Origin: an uncultured Candidatus Saccharibacteria bacterium
GTDB lineage: Bacteria > Patescibacteriota > Saccharimonadia > Saccharimonadales > Saccharimonadaceae
Direction of reading: 5' to 3'
Length of the DNA stretch: 12,439 nt
Assembly (NCBI GenBank): GCA_937976315.1
Contig: CALJRR010000064.1
Coordinates: 1-12,439 of the forward strand
Position numbers and translations under genes: made by a program. The notes beneath the pieces are model-generated. The model saw nothing but the letters and a program-made list of their open reading frames with translations. It was not told the DNA's origin and did not search any database. Positions 7,221-12,439 of the stretch are shown here, piece by piece; position 1 is the first letter of the stretch; the number at the start of each line of letters is the position of its first letter.

Positions 7221-9566
7221 CTATTTCTTTTTAGCGGATGTTTTGGCAGCTTTTTTAACTACGCGTTTGCGAGTTGGCTTTGCTGTTGTGGCGCTTAATA
7301 ACTCCAGAGCTTTTTCGTGAGTAATAGTTTTCGGATCCGTGTCTTTAGGGATTTTGACATTTTTGGTGCCGTTGGTGATGTATGGACCGAATCGACCATT
7401 GAGAACCTTAATTCCATCTGGGAATTCGGCAATATTCTTAGCGGCTTCGGCTTCTAATTTGGCGGTGTAAAGTTCGCGCGCCTTTTCTAAAGTAATGCTG
7501 TGCGGGTCTTCTGGCTTAATGGAAACGAACAATTTGCCGACTTGAATATACGGACCGAATCGCCCAATATTCGCCTTAATCTCTTGCCCGTCTTCTGTTT
7601 GACCAACGACGCGTGGCAATTTGAACATCTCCAGCGCTTGTTCCAGAGTAACTGTCTCAATTTTCGTGCCCTTTGGCAGCGGTGCAAAGCGAGGCTTATC
7701 TTCATCTTCAGTTGCGCCCAGCTGTAACATTGGACCGAAGCGACCGAATCTTGCGATAATCGGTTTATTCGTCTTCGGATCAATTCCCACTTCGCGATTA
7801 GCGCCGACTTTGCTTCGGTCGATCCCGCCAGATTGCTCGATTAATTTATGGAAAGGCGTGTAAAATCCGTGCAGCATTGCGCTTTTTTCCAGATTGGCGC
7901 CAGCAATTTTATCAAATTCCGTCTCGACGTTGGCGGTAAAATCGTAATCGACAATTTGCGTAAAATGGTCCGTCAGGAAATCGGCAATCAGTTCGCCGCT
8001 TGGCGTTGGAATAAGCTTGCCGCGTGTCGAGCCAGTTTTTTCCTGGACAATACTTCGGCTAACTTCCTCGCCGTTATAATTCAGGACAATCACGTCACGC
8101 GGTTGACCTTCGCTGTCGCCTTTTTCAACATAGCCGCGAGTCTGCACGGTGTCGATAATTGTGGCGTATGTGGATGGACGACCAATCCCAAGTTCCTCCA
8201 ACTTCTTAACTAGCGAACCTTCGGTGTAGCGAGCTGGCGGTCGTGTGAATGTTTGACGAGCCGTAATGTCGTGAGAATTGACTTCATCGCCAGACTGTAA
8301 CTTCGGTAGAAGCTCATCTTTATTGCCGCCGTAAACGCGCAAAAATCCATCAAACGTAATGACTTCGCCCTTCGCCTCAAACTGAGCAGGCTTTTTGCTC
8401 TTAGGTAAATTATCGCCTTTGATGTCAATTGTAATAGTCGTTTTTTCTAGCTTCGCTGGCGACATTTGTGATGCTAAAGTTCGGCGTCGAATTAGGTCGT
8501 ATAATTTCTGGTCATAGCTATTATTAGACGCGGTTTCCAGAGTGATGTCTGTCGGGCGAATGGCTTCGTGAGCTTCTTGGGCAGACGCGGATTTGGTCTT
8601 AAACTTACGAACCGTTGAGTAATCTGGACCGTAAAGACGCTTGATGAAATCGGTAGCTGCCGCGATGGCTTGGCCGCTCAAATTCACCGAGTCAGTACGC
8701 ATATAGGTGATTTTTCCATCTTGGTACAATTTTTGCGCCGAAGCCATGGTTGCTTTGGAACTGAAACCAAGTTTAGAGTTGGCTTCCTGCTGCAAGGTTG
8801 ACGTGGTAAATGGTGCCGCTGGATTGCGCGTTCCTGGAGTTTTTGAGATATCGCTAACAATAAATTCGGCGGGTTTCAGGCTATTTAAGAACTCGTTCGC
8901 CGCTTCTTCTGTGTCGAATTTTTGATTAAGCTCGGCCTTGAATTCTTGATTGTCGTGAATGAAAATGGCGGTAACTTTGAATTGAGAATTGCCCTCAAAC
9001 TTCATAATTTCTCGCTCGCGCTCAACGAGTAATCGCACCGCTGGACTCTGAACGCGACCAGCTGACTTGCCGCCCGGAACTTTCTGCCAGACGACTGGAC
9101 TAAGCTCAAAACCAACCAGTCGGTCAAGGATTTGCCTGGCTTGTTGCGCCTGAACCAAATTCATATCCACGGTTCGCGGATTCTTAATTGCATTGGTTAT
9201 AGCGTCTTTGGTAATCTCATGAAAAACAATTCGCTTGGTTGTTTCGATTGGAAGATCTAACACCTTACACAAATGCCAAGCAATGGCCTCTCCTTCGCGG
9301 TCTTCATCGGTTGCGAGCCAAACATTTTCCTTGCCGACTGCCTTGACGTTTCTCTTTAGCTCGGTGATAACTTTCTTTTTTTCAGGATCAACTTCGTAGA
9401 TTGCGAAAAAATCGTTAGCCACGTCAATCGGCGGCGTTCCATCCTTCGTCTTTTTAACAATCGAGCGAATATGCCCCACACTGGACAAGACGTGAAAATC
9501 CTTGCCGAGATATTTCTCGATGGTTTTAGCTTTGGCTGGTGACTCGACGATAACGAGATTTTTCAT
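7221..9566 (-). CDS. topA: DNA topoisomerase I (type IA)
   Basis: TopA relaxes negative supercoils by cutting and passing one strand. The 781-residue product starts with a Toprim domain: VESPAKAKT (7-15, metal-binding Glu8) and TDEDREGEAIAW (86-97; Asp87, Asp89, Glu91). The catalytic tyrosine is Tyr288 in ITYMRTDS, equivalent to Tyr319 of Escherichia coli. SAGRVQSPAVRLL (168-180) and EAIRPTD (334-340) are further family blocks. The C-terminus carries three glycine-rich TopA repeats around GRFGPMLQLG (608-617), GRFGPYIQVG (668-677) and GRFGPYITNG (724-733). It then ends in a lysine-rich tail (763-781) like that of actinobacterial TopA. No zinc fingers exist: the only cysteine is Cys100. The start is supported by a promoter 8 nt upstream and by the N-terminal motif position. 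Confidence 0.97.
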   Translation of the reverse strand: MKNLVIVESPAKAKTIEKYLGKDFHVLSSVGHIRSIVKKTKDGTPPIDVANDFFAIYEVDPEKKKVITELKRNVKAVGKENVWLATDEDREGEAIAWHLCKVLDLPIETTKRIVFHEITKDAITNAIKNPRTVDMNLVQAQQARQILDRLVGFELSPVVWQKVPGGKSAGRVQSPAVRLLVEREREIMKFEGNSQFKVTAIFIHDNQEFKAELNQKFDTEEAANEFLNSLKPAEFIVSDISKTPGTRNPAAPFTTSTLQQEANSKLGFSSKATMASAQKLYQDGKITYMRTDSVNLSGQAIAAATDFIKRLYGPDYSTVRKFKTKSASAQEAHEAIRPTDITLETASNNSYDQKLYDLIRRRTLASQMSPAKLEKTTITIDIKGDNLPKSKKPAQFEAKGEVITFDGFLRVYGGNKDELLPKLQSGDEVNSHDITARQTFTRPPARYTEGSLVKKLEELGIGRPSTYATIIDTVQTRGYVEKGDSEGQPRDVIVLNYNGEEVSRSIVQEKTGSTRGKLIPTPSGELIADFLTDHFTQIVDYDFTANVETEFDKIAGANLEKSAMLHGFYTPFHKLIEQSGGIDRSKVGANREVGIDPKTNKPIIARFGRFGPMLQLGATEDEDKPRFAPLPKGTKIETVTLEQALEMFKLPRVVGQTEDGQEIKANIGRFGPYIQVGKLFVSIKPEDPHSITLEKARELYTAKLEAEAAKNIAEFPDGIKVLNGRFGPYITNGTKNVKIPKDTDPKTITHEKALELLSATTAKPTRKRVVKKAAKTSAKKK

Positions 9567-9574
9567 AACTTTAT

Positions 9575-9602
9575 ATTATAACAAATCACTATCTGGCTAC
9601 AA
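9575..9602 (-). promoter_or_regulatory. Promoter of topA, near-leaderless
   Basis: On the minus strand TTGTAG (9597-9602) and TATAAT (9575-9580) are separated by 16 nt. Eight bases separate the -10 box from the ATG at 9566, so the expected transcript begins within a couple of bases of the start codon. No Shine-Dalgarno sequence is present. Confidence 0.6.
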
Positions 9603-9617
9603 CCGCAAAGTGAATTA

Positions 9618-10304
9618 TTACGAGCGACCACTGAGTTGACGGAGCATTGCCATTGACCTGAAGCTGCGATCGGCGTCTATTATTTGGCGCGGCTCTTCTT
9701 TTTCCGCGCTGCCGTTAATCGCTCGCTTTATATAGGTGTGTGTTGCGTGTACAGCGAACGGAAGCGAGGCGGCGAATGCCCCAGCTCCTAGTTTGCGTAG
9801 AATCTCGGCAGGCTTTGGACTATCGGTTCGTTTGTCGGCTAATTCGGCGGCGGCATAAGCGACTAAGGCTGCCGTTTCCATAGCTAGCCCCACCTTCCCT
9901 GATTTGGTCGGTCGAGTTTCAGCTTTCTCGTCACTACGTAAATTAGCGATTCCCGTAGCCACGGCGTTTATCGAGTTTAGTACCGCAACGGTGCCAAGGA
10001 CACGTTTTGGAGCCAACTCCTTTTTATTCATTTCATAGAGGATTTTTGCCATAATTATTTTGTCTGTTGTGGCGTCTAAGGCTGCTCCAAAATTGCTAGT
10101 CTGTCCTGTCATGCGTGCTACTTTGCCGTCCAAGACGTCAGCTAATCGCCCGACCGCGCATTCCGCCAGTCCTTCAGCTGTATCGATTTTCTCAGATCCG
10201 CGTATCGCTAAAGCGGCGCCAGTCACGCTTATCAAATTAGGGATAGTAAAGATGTCCTTAGCGATTTTATGGGCGACAGGAGATGTTTCTCGGCCTTTTT
10301 TCAT
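9618..10304 (-). CDS. CDP-alcohol phosphatidyltransferase family protein
   Basis: The family joins a CDP-activated lipid to an alcohol to make phospholipid head groups. The full signature DxxDGxxARx8Gx3Dx3D is present: counted from the upstream ATG at 10313, Asp59, Asp62, Gly63, Ala66, Arg67, Gly76, Asp80 and Asp84. These bind the metal ions and the CDP group. About six helices can be drawn (near 21-37, 46-62, 75-95, 103-123, 139-156, 171-192) but they are unusually rich in alanine and charged residues for a membrane enzyme. The acceptor (glycerol phosphate, inositol phosphate or another) cannot be told. I prefer the ATG at 10304 (228 residues), because the -10 box overlaps the ATG at 10313 (231 residues). 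The gene sits between dprA and topA; the usual dprA-topA pair is thus split. Confidence 0.8.
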   Translation of the reverse strand: MKKGRETSPVAHKIAKDIFTIPNLISVTGAALAIRGSEKIDTAEGLAECAVGRLADVLDGKVARMTGQTSNFGAALDATTDKIIMAKILYEMNKKELAPKRVLGTVAVLNSINAVATGIANLRSDEKAETRPTKSGKVGLAMETAALVAYAAAELADKRTDSPKPAEILRKLGAGAFAASLPFAVHATHTYIKRAINGSAEKEEPRQIIDADRSFRSMAMLRQLSGRS

Positions 10305-10311
10305 ATTCCGC

Positions 10312-10340
10312 ATAATAACATCAATTTGTCAAAATAGCAA
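10312..10340 (-). promoter_or_regulatory. Promoter of the CDP-alcohol phosphatidyltransferase gene
   Basis: On the minus strand TTGCTA (10335-10340) and TATTAT (10312-10317) are separated by 17 nt. The -10 box overlaps the upstream ATG at 10313, and 7 nt lie between it and the ATG at 10304, which favours the downstream start and a leaderless transcript. The promoter spans the end of dprA. Confidence 0.5.
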
Positions 10341-10342
10341 TA

Positions 10343-11212
10343 TTATCGTAATGTCCAGTTATTCGCCCCGAGAGGCTTAATCACTCCGTTGATTTCTAGC
10401 ATTGTGAGTGCTGTGGCGAAGTCTGACGCGGATAATCCTGATTTTTGTTGAATTTCGTCGCCGTCGCGCAGTCCTTCTGAGATGAGTTTTATGATAATAG
10501 CCTCTTCAATTGTTGCGCTGGCTGCTAATTCTTGACAGTTGTCTTTTTGCAATTTCTCTGGCGCGATGATTGATAAAACATCGTCGGCGTCTGTCACCAA
10601 ATACGCCCCTTGTTTTAATAAAGTATTACAACCCGCCGACAGTGGGCTGGTTATGTTTCCGGGAACTACAAACAAATCTCTTCCCTGGTTCAGTGCGTGC
10701 GAGGCTGTGTTTAATGTGCCGCTTCGCTCGGCGGCTTCGGTGATAATAATTCCGTCAGCTAGCCCGCTAACCAGCCGATTGCGCTCCAAAAAACTCCAAC
10801 GATTGACTATTTTATTATCGCCCTTCATCCATTCTGAAACGACCGCGCCGCCCTGCTCTATGATGCTCATGGCTAGTTGATAATTGGTCCGCGGCGAAAT
10901 ATCAGGAAGTTCGTTTGGGACGACTGCCACGACCGTTCCGCCAGCTTCAATGGCAGCTTTTTGGGCAATGCAGTCCACGCCTAGCGCCAGCCCGCTCACG
11001 ATTACACACCCGGCTTTTGCCAGATCTGTTGCCAATCGCTCGGTTACTTCTTTTCCGTAGGCAGACGGCTTACGGGACCCGACGATTGATACGACAGGCG
11101 CATTTGTTTCTGGCAATTTTCCCATATAACATAAGCTTTTTGGTGGATTGGCAATATGTGCTAATATCTGGGAGAAAATATGCTCATCTGGTGTAATTCT
11201 ATTGATTTCCAT
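10343..11212 (-). CDS. dprA: DNA-processing protein DprA
   Basis: DprA binds single-stranded DNA taken up during transformation and loads RecA on it. The 289-residue product (numbered from the ATG at 11212) is mostly the Rossmann-like DprA core: SIVGSRKPSAYG (42-53), SGLALGVDCIAQKAAIEAGG (73-92), FLERNRLVSGL (141-151) and SGTLNTASHALNQGR (164-178). A C-terminal winged-helix domain follows (about 233-289). The usual N-terminal SAM/helix-hairpin domain is missing or reduced to about 40 residues, so this is a short form, as in Helicobacter. A GTG at 11239 would add nine hydrophobic residues but lies inside the divergent RNA promoter, so the ATG at 11212 is preferred. No Shine-Dalgarno sequence precedes it. 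Saccharibacteria have been reported to be naturally transformable, which fits. Confidence 0.93.
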   Translation of the reverse strand: MEINRITPDEHIFSQILAHIANPPKSLCYMGKLPETNAPVVSIVGSRKPSAYGKEVTERLATDLAKAGCVIVSGLALGVDCIAQKAAIEAGGTVVAVVPNELPDISPRTNYQLAMSIIEQGGAVVSEWMKGDNKIVNRWSFLERNRLVSGLADGIIITEAAERSGTLNTASHALNQGRDLFVVPGNITSPLSAGCNTLLKQGAYLVTDADDVLSIIAPEKLQKDNCQELAASATIEEAIIIKLISEGLRDGDEIQQKSGLSASDFATALTMLEINGVIKPLGANNWTLR

Positions 11213-11232
11213 AAAAAATGTGGTAAAAAGTA

Positions 11233-11247
11233 TTGACACTTTGTCAA
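11233..11247. promoter_or_regulatory. Palindromic -35 element between the RNA and dprA
   Basis: TTGACACTTTGTCAA is a perfect palindrome of two 6-bp arms around CTT. It supplies a consensus -35 hexamer on both strands. On the minus strand the best -10 for dprA would be TACCAC (11220-11225, 16-nt spacer), which is weak. It may be a shared divergent promoter or a repressor site. Confidence 0.45.
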
Positions 11248-11261
11248 ATGTTTGCTATAAT
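11233..11261 (+). promoter_or_regulatory. Consensus sigma-70 promoter of the structured RNA
   Basis: TTGACA (11233-11238) and TATAAT (11256-11261) are both perfect and separated by exactly 17 nt, the ideal geometry. It is the strongest promoter in the window. Transcription should start near 11267-11269, reading rightward into a region with no ORF. Confidence 0.85.
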
Positions 11262-11534
11262 CAAGGACGATTGGTTAAGTAATCATTAACCAAACGCACC
11301 TTATACCCCCTATTCTAACTATATGTTAGGTTGCGCGCAATGGCATTAAGTATTCTTACCCTCCACTTTTTGCGGTTCAACGTTACGCGCATACTAACCC
11401 CTTTAACTGCCCTTTTTCAAAGGCGACCTCTGTTAATGTGAGTACGAAATTGTATTGATAGTCATCAGGCGCGGACTTTTGGAGTTTTAGTCGCGACGCT
11501 TCACTGATACGGTAGCTCGGGTGGGTTGAAGGGT

Positions 11535-11571
11535 AAAAAAGCGTCAGGTGATGCCCACCCTTACCTGGCGC
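11535..11571 (-). terminator. Terminator of fur, same hairpin read on the minus strand
   Basis: Read on the minus strand, the same 9-bp stem (one mismatch, A opposite C) is followed by six T, the complement of the A-run at 11535-11540. It lies 17 bp after the fur stop codon, so the hairpin is a bidirectional terminator for two convergent transcripts. Confidence 0.75.
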
Positions 11572-11577
11572 TTTTTT
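11541..11577 (+). terminator. Intrinsic terminator of the structured RNA
   Basis: GCGTCAGGT (11541-11549) pairs with ACCTGGCGC (11563-11571) over 9 bp (one G-U pair), with a 13-nt loop, followed by six T. The loop holds CCCACCC, complementary to GGGTGGG upstream. Confidence 0.9.
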
Positions 11578-11588
11578 GTTGGGAAAAA

Positions 11589-12002
11589 TTATTTATTTTC
11601 TATAATATGTCGGCACTTTTCGCAAATACCTTCCAGCTCAAAGTGGTGTTTTGTGACTATGAAATTATGTTTTTTACCAATGAGATCTATGAGTTTTTCG
11701 AGCTCTTGTAATTGTATAGGTTCGGCATTTTGACAATTGATGCAGTATAGATGGTGATGATGCGGTATAAAAGGTTCTGCTAACTCGTAATAATTCTTCC
11801 AACCAATAGTTATAGTGTTTATAATGTTCAGAGTATCGAACATTAGTAGCGTGCGGTAAATGCTGGCACGGTTAATGTTTTTGCAGTTTTTCGCAATATC
11901 GCCAACCGTAAGAGGCACATCTGAATTTTGCAGGATATCAAATACTTGCTGGCGAGGTTTTGTCAGGCGAAGATTGTGGTGTTCAAATATTTCATTTAGC
12001 AT
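11589..12002 (-). CDS. Fur-family metal-responsive repressor
   Basis: The 137-residue product has the Fur family's winged-helix N-terminus: LTKPRQQVFDIL (13-24) and the recognition helix NRASIYRTL (44-52). A C-terminal dimerisation domain follows. His81-84 (HHHHLYC) matches the family's metal-binding HHH stretch. Two CxxC pairs, Cys87/Cys90 and Cys127/Cys130, form the structural zinc site. His119-His120 may add to the sensing site. Whether it senses zinc (Zur), iron (Fur) or peroxide (PerR) cannot be decided from the protein alone. The preceding YcgQ-like gene belongs to a family placed in zinc-related regulons in Firmicutes, so zinc is my first guess (inference). The gene is followed by a bidirectional terminator and preceded by a palindrome over its own promoter, suggesting autoregulation. 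No Shine-Dalgarno sequence is seen. Confidence 0.92.
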   Translation of the reverse strand: MLNEIFEHHNLRLTKPRQQVFDILQNSDVPLTVGDIAKNCKNINRASIYRTLLMFDTLNIINTITIGWKNYYELAEPFIPHHHHLYCINCQNAEPIQLQELEKLIDLIGKKHNFIVTKHHFELEGICEKCRHIIENK

Positions 12003-12016
12003 AGTGCTATCAATAG

Positions 12017-12044
12017 TTTATAACCTATTGCAACAAGTATGCAA
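12017..12044 (-). promoter_or_regulatory. Candidate promoter of fur
   Basis: On the minus strand TTGCAT (12039-12044) and TATAAA (12017-12022) are separated by 16 nt. Transcription would start near 12010, about 8 nt before the ATG at 12002. The -35 box lies inside the palindrome at 12024-12048. Confidence 0.5.
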
Positions 12045-12048
12045 TAGG
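12024..12048. promoter_or_regulatory. Palindromic operator upstream of fur
   Basis: CCTATTGCA (12024-12032) and TGCAATAGG (12040-12048) are perfect 9-bp inverted arms around the 7-nt centre ACAAGTA. The element overlaps the -35 region of the fur promoter and lies between fur and the upstream gene. No T-run follows on either strand, so it is not a terminator. It is a strong candidate binding site for the Fur-family protein itself. Confidence 0.6.
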
Positions 12049-12049
12049 C

Positions 12050-12439
12050 TTACAGCCCGAGTAATTCATAAGGATATTTAGGCTGGCTGATTTTTGTGAT
12101 ATGCGCGTCGGTTATGACGTATTCAGCTTGACTATTAACGATTTTTTGCGACAATTTACCCTTGACGATTAGCCATGTTCCATCTGGGTAGTCTGTCGAA
12201 AAGTTTTTCTCGACCAGGATTTTCATAGGCACGCTGTCAACAGTGCAGCAACTTATGACATATCTGGCAATATTGAAGTAATTATAGCCATAGTTTTTTA
12301 ACAGGTCGTTTGAAACTAAACCAGTAACGGTGATATCTTTGCCGTTAAAATAAGCGGCTTCTTTACAGGAATTTATGGCGGTTCTCCAGCGATTTATTGA
12401 GATTGTAGAAGAGTTCTCTTTCGGCTGAGGTGTTTCGCA
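12050..12439 (-). CDS. YcgQ-like (DUF1980/TIGR03943) protein, 3' part only
   Basis: The frame is open to the right edge, so the start lies outside; about 129 codons are visible. The visible part fits the C-terminal soluble domain of the TIGR03943/DUF1980 family (Bacillus YcgQ): a beta-rich stretch FNGKDITVTGLVSND, then NIARYVISCCTVDSVPMKIL with the family's double cysteine, then DGTWLIVKGKLSQ and ITDAHITKISQPKYPYELL. The membrane N-terminus expected for the family would be beyond the window. YcgQ is a partner of the permease YcgR and is thought to take part in metal-linked (probably zinc) transport; the substrate is not proven. The fur gene follows after a 47-bp gap containing the palindrome, so repressor and transporter component are adjacent and may be co-regulated. 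A shorter frame from a GTG at 12232 is possible but would cut the domain. Confidence 0.7.
   Translation of the reverse strand, partial: CETPQPKENSSTISINRWRTAINSCKEAAYFNGKDITVTGLVSNDLLKNYGYNYFNIARYVISCCTVDSVPMKILVEKNFSTDYPDGTWLIVKGKLSQKIVNSQAEYVITDAHITKISQPKYPYELLGL

Larger units (their letters stand above)
11267..11577 (+). ncRNA. Structured non-coding RNA, family not recognised
   Basis: A perfect promoter opens and a strong intrinsic terminator closes this stretch of about 310 nt, and no credible ORF lies between on the plus strand. Helices seen: a 5' hairpin TTGGTTAA/TTAACCAA (11271-11278 with 11286-11293); a long-range helix GTTAG-gt-TGCGCG with CGCGCA-ta-CTAAC (11325-11337 with 11386-11398; 11 pairs around a 2x2 loop); GCC-TTT/AAAGGC (11409-11424, one bulged C); CGCG-ACT/AGTCGCG (11470-11495, one bulged G); and the terminator stem. 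GGGTGGG (11519-11525) matches CCCACCC in the terminator loop (11554-11560). I looked for hallmarks of tmRNA, RNase P RNA, SRP RNA, tRNA and common riboswitches and found none. It may be a new housekeeping or regulatory RNA. That it is transcribed is well supported; its role is unknown. Confidence 0.7.

Noticed and set aside
11210..11239. Upstream GTG start at 11239 for dprA
   Set aside because: It would place the first nine codons inside the divergent -35 palindrome and add a hydrophobic stretch unlike DprA N-termini; the ATG at 11212 is simpler.
11267..11577. Possible tmRNA, RNase P RNA, SRP RNA or common riboswitch
   Set aside because: No tRNA-like acceptor or T-arm, no tag frame, no GAGGAAAGTC-type RNase P core, no GGAAGGAAGCAG-type SRP tip, and no downstream plus-strand gene for a riboswitch to control.
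1..12439. CRISPR arrays, insertion sequences, tRNA or rRNA genes
   Set aside because: No regularly spaced direct repeats, transposase motifs, terminal inverted repeats with target duplications, tRNA arms or rRNA sequences were seen.
1..12439. Recoded UGA (glycine or tryptophan)
   Set aside because: Conserved genes run full length without internal TGA, and TGA ends the first reading frame, so the standard code fits.

Overview
The window reads as a piece of a small, streamlined bacterial genome of the Patescibacteria (CPR), most likely Candidatus Saccharibacteria (TM7). The reasons are the gene families present (a VirD4/TraG-like ATPase, a sigma region 4 plus HARE-HTH protein, a zinc-finger-free TopA with a lysine-rich tail, a short DprA), the tight packing, and standard use of UGA as a stop, which argues against the UGA-recoding Gracilibacteria and Absconditabacteria. 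The phylum call is inference from gene content. Hand counts suggest roughly 34% GC at the left edge and in fur, against about 43-53% in lines sampled from the central genes.

Layout. (1) 1-302: 3' part of a small membrane-protein gene, unrecognised. (2) 303-700: gene-free, with two hairpins shaped like intrinsic terminators for the minus strand and a palindromic element next to the speD promoter. (3) 701-3271, plus strand: a compact polyamine operon, speD, a DUF4178 protein, and a membrane-anchored aminopropyltransferase (SpeE-like). (4) 3275-11212, minus strand, read right to left: dprA, a CDP-alcohol phosphatidyltransferase, topA, a sigma-region-4/HARE-HTH regulator, and the large VirD4/TraG-like ATPase. 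Most of these have their own recognisable promoter. (5) 11213-11580: a perfect consensus sigma-70 promoter on the plus strand, then about 310 nt with no ORF but several helices, ending in a strong terminator shared with fur. This is the best candidate for an undescribed element: a structured non-coding RNA that I cannot assign to a family. (6) 11589-12439, minus strand: a Fur-family repressor preceded by a perfect 9+9 bp palindrome over its promoter, and the 3' part of a YcgQ-like (DUF1980/TIGR03943) gene. This pairing suggests metal-controlled transport.

How the genes work together. SpeD makes decarboxylated AdoMet, and the SpeE-like protein uses it to add an aminopropyl group to a diamine. 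The DUF4178 protein is a recurrent partner of such genes. DprA (uptake of transforming DNA), TopA (supercoiling) and the VirD4-like ATPase (DNA or protein translocation) are all DNA-handling functions. In several genes the -10 box lies only 7-9 nt upstream of the start codon, with no ribosome binding site at a usable distance. This suggests leaderless mRNAs for the first genes of transcription units, whereas the internal speE gene has a clear Shine-Dalgarno sequence.
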